Below, one piece after another: positions 15,601 through 19,547 of a DNA stretch of 19,547 bases. The stretch's first letter is position 1, and each line of letters begins with the position of its first letter. A program made the translations under genes and the position numbers. Below the pieces are notes generated by a model. It saw only the letters and a list, made by a program, of their open reading frames with translations, was not told where the DNA came from and searched no databases. The stretch spans positions 1 to 19,547 of the forward strand of contig CAAGLC010000006.1 in NCBI GenBank assembly GCA_900770685.1. Direction: 5' to 3'. The stretch is from Clostridia bacterium. Its GTDB lineage: Bacteria > Bacillota > Clostridia > Christensenellales > Borkfalkiaceae.

Positions 15601-16900
15601 ACGTACAATCTTCCGTCGCTCCGGTTAATTGCATTAAGGCATCACTAATATATTTTCTTAATGCAACCATCCTATTACGATCGGATAAAATGAATACCAA
15701 TCTTGATCCAGAAAGTAATCTAGTATATGTATAGTGCATTAAGTATTCGCCTATTTCCGAATAAAAAGATGCGCAAAAATATACGTTTTTATTGTTATAA
15801 GCAGAGTCTAAACACTCCATATAACTTTGCACGATTCTTCCCGATTTTTCCTTCATCCTCATTTGAATAAAGTCAAGTGAACTTGCATAAGGACGATTCG
15901 TGCATACGTATTTTAGTTCAGAATCTTTACCTGCTTCGGGATAATAGCGCAACGTGTGTTCACTATCAAATCTTCTTTGAAGTTCAAGATGTAATGAACG
16001 TAATCTATCGTTTAATTCTTGATCTTCTACTTGCTCTTCAGGTTTTTCTTCCTCTTCTTCCTGCTTAGGCTCAACTACTTTCGCCTTAAAAACGTTACAA
16101 ATTTCTTGTAAGAAAATTAACGAGATGAAGGGATATAAATACCACTCCTGAACTTGTATTACGTTAAGTAAAAATCCGTAGAAAGTTTCCGACGCGGGAA
16201 AAAATACGGTATATAACATTATAAGGAACAAAAGCGCGTATAAAATTTCAACGAAATATACAAATCCTTGCAACACCTTTTGAGCGCGAGCAACCCAACC
16301 CTTAGCGTAACAAAGGTTAGGCCCTTCGAAGAAACACGACCAAAAACCGCTATTAACTATTTCCACGATTTCCTTCGCTTCTTCGCTTTCTACTACCGTT
16401 TTTTGACGAAGGGCAACCCTTTTATTCTCTTTTGCTTCAGGGTCGTTAGTCTCTTCCACCTCGGTCTTTTCGCCTTTTTTGTTCTTTTTGTTTTTCTTGT
16501 TAAAACCATAAACGTTATCTAGTACGGCTTTCTTTAATATTGCCTTAAAAATAGCGTAACTGTATATTGCCAAAACGTTTACTATAACGGTAAAAATAAC
16601 AACGAAAACGTAGTCAACGTTCGCAGAAGTATTCTTTGCTATAGAAGAAATTAAATCACTAATAAATTGAACGCTTAAAACTTGATTTGCTAAGCCCGTG
16701 AAAAACGTTGAGAGCATTATTATTAAAAGGCACTCAACTAACGCTAAAAGAACGAACCAAGCGTTCTTTTTATTATGTGGCTCTCTATATTTAAGCGCGT
16801 GAATAGTTGACACCTTTTTTGACTTTGCCGCAAAAGGCATCATTGGAAACAACAATGCGAAGGTTATTATTAATATTAAAAAGGGTTTCAACGCATCCAT
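12692..16900 (-). CDS. Membrane-anchored degenerate helicase-like protein with LIM/DA1-like C-terminus
   Basis: The 1402-residue protein has no name that I recognise. About five hydrophobic segments lie in the first 275 residues (about 5-24, 47-70, 97-116, 212-235, 255-270), with KKNKKNKKGEK at 135-145 and an acidic linker at 280-292. The middle (about 330-1090) resembles a superfamily 2 helicase of the YprA/MrfA type with its motifs eroded: no GKT where motif I should be (374-390), ATPEDF at 451-456, DADK (479-482) in place of DEAH, LSQA (511-514) in place of SAT. A CPYC (731-734) and a DUF1998-like stretch to about 1090 follow. CSFC and CAEC (C1148, C1151, C1170, C1173) form a LIM-like zinc knuckle. 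The following segment resembles the DA1 peptidase domain, but with REMVK (1254-1258) where HExxH is expected. ATG follows GGAGG, 3 bases after the upstream gene. Domain assignments are by eye; ATPase and peptidase activity are unlikely. Confidence 0.7.
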   Translation of the reverse strand: MDALKPFLILIITFALLFPMMPFAAKSKKVSTIHALKYREPHNKKNAWFVLLALVECLLIIMLSTFFTGLANQVLSVQFISDLISSIAKNTSANVDYVFVVIFTVIVNVLAIYSYAIFKAILKKAVLDNVYGFNKKNKKNKKGEKTEVEETNDPEAKENKRVALRQKTVVESEEAKEIVEIVNSGFWSCFFEGPNLCYAKGWVARAQKVLQGFVYFVEILYALLFLIMLYTVFFPASETFYGFLLNVIQVQEWYLYPFISLIFLQEICNVFKAKVVEPKQEEEEEKPEEQVEDQELNDRLRSLHLELQRRFDSEHTLRYYPEAGKDSELKYVCTNRPYASSLDFIQMRMKEKSGRIVQSYMECLDSAYNNKNVYFCASFYSEIGEYLMHYTYTRLLSGSRLVFILSDRNRMVALRKYISDALMQLTGATEDCTWRVYTSDERLDQADVLIATPEDFKDDDLVENYPSFFEEVCNAIFIDADKIVELESYLCPVMSIRLQKATSDRIRFIFLSQAVLRGFASASLPRFFSVDEVLSFSSANENESVAFTLWNKESKRNVVYNKHGQTLSSLETIIAEQAVLHGVDGVRVITSSVLDKSEKDALADHDIEINEFYKHTPDVNYIVYSDDKCNLAAALYTSTRFRGAKKSLVHIISNPYLLREYFMDRMLSEEYINRSSFIQPRVTEHAERTKLSFLRIFCDATSNDGMSIYEFEERMKTVISVAEKRGDAPLCPYCKQGVTLGEFSELNVEALAGYLIAALCDKKDTPVNKSIAKYVKDYFLIVDACEQDGYTMVKDKRISFKRVKEVFNRVFECNERVKLCLNDEIIGELETFPSRVNLEYVVGQSIVFNNTEYEIGQISEDRKIIFLRHENVTFKNCLDNVFLRRYKIADEQVIGEDGVFNKTHGNLEEIRVSLRNADFRGETYGFYTLLSNCQTLDFVKGAVGNPHLSENVVNSTAREVKGGKILRVSLSTRIKCNDGMRLLMSAVFNEFIRTVFPKAYRCIAICPILEKPLEFGKDNEPSDYLERVKALYPYLMDGSEKETDQNKMQFLFINDCTEDVGVLDWFYDRLGHYMHEFLANVYSYLNWLKLRPNLKHYIYFGADKLPECFDLENCCELLSDYNIILSEDGLQDYETAGQLIHEEEPKRCSFCGKVLESGRFTRFSDGRLICAECDKTSVRKDQELETAGSKARKYLEEKYPEILFGVSEVKFFDGEFAKEDLSISEVYAKSDLEKRIIYVERETPEQSVMRAIIREMVKLWQLDNELQISYSEAQVEFEELLYLKSCEYLEKAEAVSKKYQEYLKAEVDEITEYVSSSSESEKRTSFSFMREKYQGVLSTTQSEQQSEEGDLPVGLYDPNKIPRFWKRFLMGESITEGEDKLSIDERTEESLEVASTEDSGEK

Positions 16901-16903
16901 TTT

Positions 16904-19072
16904 TTAGATAACCTCCGAATTGTTTTTTATTAATAAAGTTTCTATCGCGTCAAGCGAGAATATTTTATAAACTTTATTTTCCGGTGAACGAATTGATTTC
17001 ATAAGGTTAAATTCACCTTCGATAGTTTGGTTTTCGTCAACCGTTGGATGAATTCCTAAATTGTTAAGAATTGAACTTAAGCAGTTTTCTACTTCTTCTA
17101 AAACTACTCTATGCTTATTAACGTTTTTATCTTTTTCAAGATTAAGTTGGTATAGTAAACTTATTTGTCTTATTTCATATCTAAATTCTTCAATATTGAT
17201 AAGGTCAACTTCGTATCTTCTCTTTAATTGCGCTAATGCGACTTTCTTTTTTGCCAAACAGTTTTTATAGCACTCTAGCATTTGCTGTTTTGCCGTTTTC
17301 ATTTTTCTTACATAAGGCATTATCGTTAAAATTAACGAAACTATGAATAAACCTGCAAAAACTCCTGCGCTAAGCACGTATGCTAATACCGTTCCAACCG
17401 TAAATCCAACTATTGATTTAATAGCTATAAAAGGAACCATCATTATCAACACGGTTAAAATCAAGAATAATATATCTCCGCCGACGTTCCTCGTTAAAAT
17501 CTTTTTCGCAGCCAAATAATCTTGATAAATTTTCTTAGCAGATTTTTGTTCTTGGTCAAACTTCTCAGTAGAATATTCTGCGCCGAGCGTTCCACTCATC
17601 AATTTTGAAATTTGATCGTACTTTTCGTTTAAGACGAAATCGTATTCTTGTTTTGACGGACATTGGCTAGTCGTTTCTAACGAATTTGAATTAATTAATT
17701 CCTTAAACTTAACGTCAACGTCTTTTTCGCTCATTTCATCTCGTTTTTTAAGATACTCGGATAAAATTTTATTAAACTCTTGCTTGTCGTCGTCAATAAA
17801 TTCCCCGTCTTTCACTTTACCCATATCCATTATTTGCTTATATTGGGTATCTATTGATTCTCTAATTTTCTTATCTTGAACGCTAATTTTTGCTCTTTCT
17901 TCTCTATATGTCTGCTCGGAATTCTTTTCTTCTTTTATTTCAACCTGCATCTCCTTGTCGCTAATTTGCTTTAATGAAAAATATAACGATTTATTTTCCC
18001 TAGCGACCTTTCTAGCGCACATTATCTTGTTCCAAGCAGTTACGAGTAGGTTCTTTAATTCATCACTATCTACGGCATTAATTTCAACGTCGCCTTCATC
18101 TTCAATACGGTCTTCCCTTTCGTAAAGCCTAATTAAATGTAACGATAATGCGAGATTGTCAAAGGCTGCTCTCGCAACGCTTCCTCCCACGCTAGTGTGA
18201 TAAAAGTGTCTTCTAATTTTTCTGTTTTTTCCTGCTCTATTACAGAAAGCCAAAAAGAATTCTCTTTCCGAAGCGCCGTTCATTTCTTTTTCTTCTAATC
18301 CGTACGGGAAATCGGAAATCTTGAATTTTAACGTAATGTTTTTAGTGCAATACAACTTAAAGTACTCGTAAACGTCCTCTTCGCTTGAAGTCCTAACCTT
18401 TTTGACGTTACGGCGCACGTTGTCGATAAAATCAATTTTAGACTGAATCTTTTCCAACAACTCTGCCTTTTCTTTCTTGCTTACACTCTCCGTTAACTTA
18501 TCATTAAGTTCTTTTAGATCACTCTTTGCCTTCTCGTATTCTTCCTTAGAAAAAATCTTGCCGTTTTCATCTACGTAAACTTCTTTTTCTTCGGTAAAAT
18601 ACACCTTTCTTCTTTCAACAAAACTATCTTCATCAGGAGAAACTATTTGTTTAACTTGTTCTTCTAAATTTTCGATATTTTCTATAACCTCAAAGTTGCC
18701 ACTTTTAATATAGAACACGTCGCACTCTGCGGGATAATATTCTTGCTTTTCTAATATGTACAAGAAACTGTCCTTTAGATACGCTTCGATATATGGCAAA
18801 TATAAACTGCACTCAACGCCTTGGTCTATTCCGTATCCCCTTCTACCGTATGGTGGACGAATACGATCAAACCCATAAAAGTCGATTAAAAATGCAATTC
18901 TAAATTCTTCCGCTTCGATTGCTCCTTGCTTGTTTTTAATGAAGTCAATACAACTTTGAACGTTATCAAGACTACAGTTTAACCATTGTATCTTGTTATA
19001 ACCAACCAATCTAAAAAGTTGATCGCTATCAAACGTTTTGTTTTCCGAAGTATTAATTACGTAGGTTACCAT
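16904..19072 (-). CDS. Unknown 722-residue coiled-coil protein with transmembrane hairpin
   Basis: I do not recognise a family. The first 130 residues look like an alpha/beta domain (MVTYVINTSENK at the start, FRIAFLIDFYGFDRIRPPYG at 57-76). Highly charged, helix-rich segments with coiled-coil character follow (about 135-225 and 370-530). Two hydrophobic helices at about 533-553 and 557-586 form a membrane hairpin close to the C-terminus, and the last 135 residues are again helical and charged (EEFRYEIRQISLLYQLNLEK). With no signal peptide, both long ends are probably cytoplasmic. ATG at 19070-19072 follows AAGGAAAAGGG. Its stop is 3 bases before the 1402-residue gene, whose ribosome site lies inside this coding region, so the two are translationally linked. 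A membrane scaffold or partner role is inferred from architecture and context only. Confidence 0.75.
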   Translation of the reverse strand: MVTYVINTSENKTFDSDQLFRLVGYNKIQWLNCSLDNVQSCIDFIKNKQGAIEAEEFRIAFLIDFYGFDRIRPPYGRRGYGIDQGVECSLYLPYIEAYLKDSFLYILEKQEYYPAECDVFYIKSGNFEVIENIENLEEQVKQIVSPDEDSFVERRKVYFTEEKEVYVDENGKIFSKEEYEKAKSDLKELNDKLTESVSKKEKAELLEKIQSKIDFIDNVRRNVKKVRTSSEEDVYEYFKLYCTKNITLKFKISDFPYGLEEKEMNGASEREFFLAFCNRAGKNRKIRRHFYHTSVGGSVARAAFDNLALSLHLIRLYEREDRIEDEGDVEINAVDSDELKNLLVTAWNKIMCARKVARENKSLYFSLKQISDKEMQVEIKEEKNSEQTYREERAKISVQDKKIRESIDTQYKQIMDMGKVKDGEFIDDDKQEFNKILSEYLKKRDEMSEKDVDVKFKELINSNSLETTSQCPSKQEYDFVLNEKYDQISKLMSGTLGAEYSTEKFDQEQKSAKKIYQDYLAAKKILTRNVGGDILFLILTVLIMMVPFIAIKSIVGFTVGTVLAYVLSAGVFAGLFIVSLILTIMPYVRKMKTAKQQMLECYKNCLAKKKVALAQLKRRYEVDLINIEEFRYEIRQISLLYQLNLEKDKNVNKHRVVLEEVENCLSSILNNLGIHPTVDENQTIEGEFNLMKSIRSPENKVYKIFSLDAIETLLIKNNSEVI

Positions 19073-19102
19073 AATTACCCTTTTCCTTGAAATACAAGAT
19101 TT

Positions 19103-19547
19103 TTACTTTATTTTTACTAAATTTACTTTACCGTCTATCTCAAACAAGTGTGGGTTCCACATTGCCGTTTGATATTTTTCGACGTTTTTAATTGCCCTTT
19201 CGTACTCTTCTTTGTAAATAGCAACGTCGTCGTCACCATTCATTTTGCTAAGATTTGAAAGTTTAACTCCGTATTTTTCCGAAACTACGTAAGCTTTCTT
19301 TGAAGATAATCCCTCAAGCAACTTAACCTGCGTTTCGTATTCGCCAACGTTTACTAAAAGTTGGTCAACCGCATCAATAGATTCGGTCGATTTTATGTTA
19401 AGTCTATCACAGGCGTTTAACACGTAATCGGCCGTTTCGCTCGAAATATAAAGGCTTTTACATTCCTTTTCTTCTACCGGATTTTTTGTTAACAGGTTTG
19501 GTCTCAACATCAACGCCGTTTTTAAGTAATTCCTTTCGTTCTTTTGA
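19103..19547 (-). CDS. Unknown protein, 5' end outside the window
   Basis: The frame is open from the right edge to the TAA at 19103-19105, giving at least 147 visible residues. A TTG-ATG pair at 19508-19513 could be read as a start, but it has no properly spaced ribosome site. The upstream codons stay open (KNERNYLKTAL precedes it), so the gene most likely begins beyond the window. The visible part is soluble and mostly helical, without Cys motifs, signal or membrane segment. It contains SLYISSETADYVLNACDRLN and ends WNPHLFEIDGKVNLVKIK. No family was recognised. It precedes the 722-residue gene by 30 bases with no terminator between them, so it belongs to the same operon. Confidence 0.65.
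   Translation of the reverse strand, partial: QKNERNYLKTALMLRPNLLTKNPVEEKECKSLYISSETADYVLNACDRLNIKSTESIDAVDQLLVNVGEYETQVKLLEGLSSKKAYVVSEKYGVKLSNLSKMNGDDDVAIYKEEYERAIKNVEKYQTAMWNPHLFEIDGKVNLVKIK

Noticed and set aside
12692..16900. Type VII secretion or FtsK/EssC-like ATPase because of N-terminal membrane segments on a long protein
   Set aside because: No Walker A or repeated ATPase domains are visible, and no WXG100-type small gene is nearby.
19508..19513. TTG-ATG as the real start of the right-edge gene
   Set aside because: The only GGA-like motif upstream is too far away, and the frame stays open to the window edge.
1..19547. CRISPR arrays, tRNA or rRNA genes, insertion sequences
   Set aside because: No regularly spaced repeats, tRNA-like cloverleaf or rRNA sequence was recognised, and no transposase besides the partial recombinase.

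Overview
The window looks like chromosomal DNA from a low-GC Gram-positive bacterium, most likely an uncultured gut-type Clostridia lineage. The grounds are the strong AGGAGG-type ribosome sites, the near-consensus sigma-A promoters with 17-base spacers, T-tailed hairpin terminators, the Bacillota-type gene order rpsB-tsf-pyrH-frr-uppS-cdsA-dxr-rseP, and a clostridial large serine recombinase at the left edge. The narrower placement (for example Christensenellales) is a guess. No rRNA, tRNA or CRISPR array was seen. Apart from the recombinase, every gene is on the minus strand.

Layout from left to right. (1) Bases 1-827 are the 3' part of a large serine recombinase on the plus strand, probably the end of an integrative element that continues beyond the left edge. 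(2) Bases 926-2767 encode an orphan solute-binding lipoprotein with its own consensus promoter. (3) Bases 2887-4233 encode a hexameric-type glutamate dehydrogenase, with its own terminator and a probable promoter. (4) Bases 4327-9443 are a tight six-gene unit read right to left, pyrH-frr-uppS-cdsA-dxr-rseP, with its own promoter. It joins nucleotide supply, ribosome recycling, undecaprenyl and phospholipid precursor synthesis, the MEP isoprenoid step and an intramembrane protease. (5) Bases 9593-11244 are rpsB-tsf, transcribed separately from a strong promoter through a leader of about 117 bases and ending at a hairpin terminator. (6) Bases 11481-19547 are an unusual operon of four genes read right to left: a partial unknown protein, a 722-residue unknown protein with a paired transmembrane hairpin, a 1402-residue membrane-anchored protein, and a cytoplasmic transglutaminase-like protein. 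It ends at a clear terminator just before the rpsB promoter.

The most interesting part is region 6. The 1402-residue protein appears to combine about five N-terminal membrane segments, a degenerate superfamily 2 helicase core resembling YprA/MrfA (no recognisable Walker A, DADK in place of DEAH), a DUF1998-like region, and a C-terminal LIM-like zinc knuckle followed by a DA1-like metallopeptidase fold whose HExxH has become REMVK. So both apparent enzyme modules look dead, while the co-transcribed transglutaminase-like protein keeps a complete Cys-His-Asp triad. This suggests a membrane scaffold, built from former enzymes, that works with one live cysteine enzyme. I do not recognise it as any described system. 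The domain assignments are by eye and need profile or structure searches.
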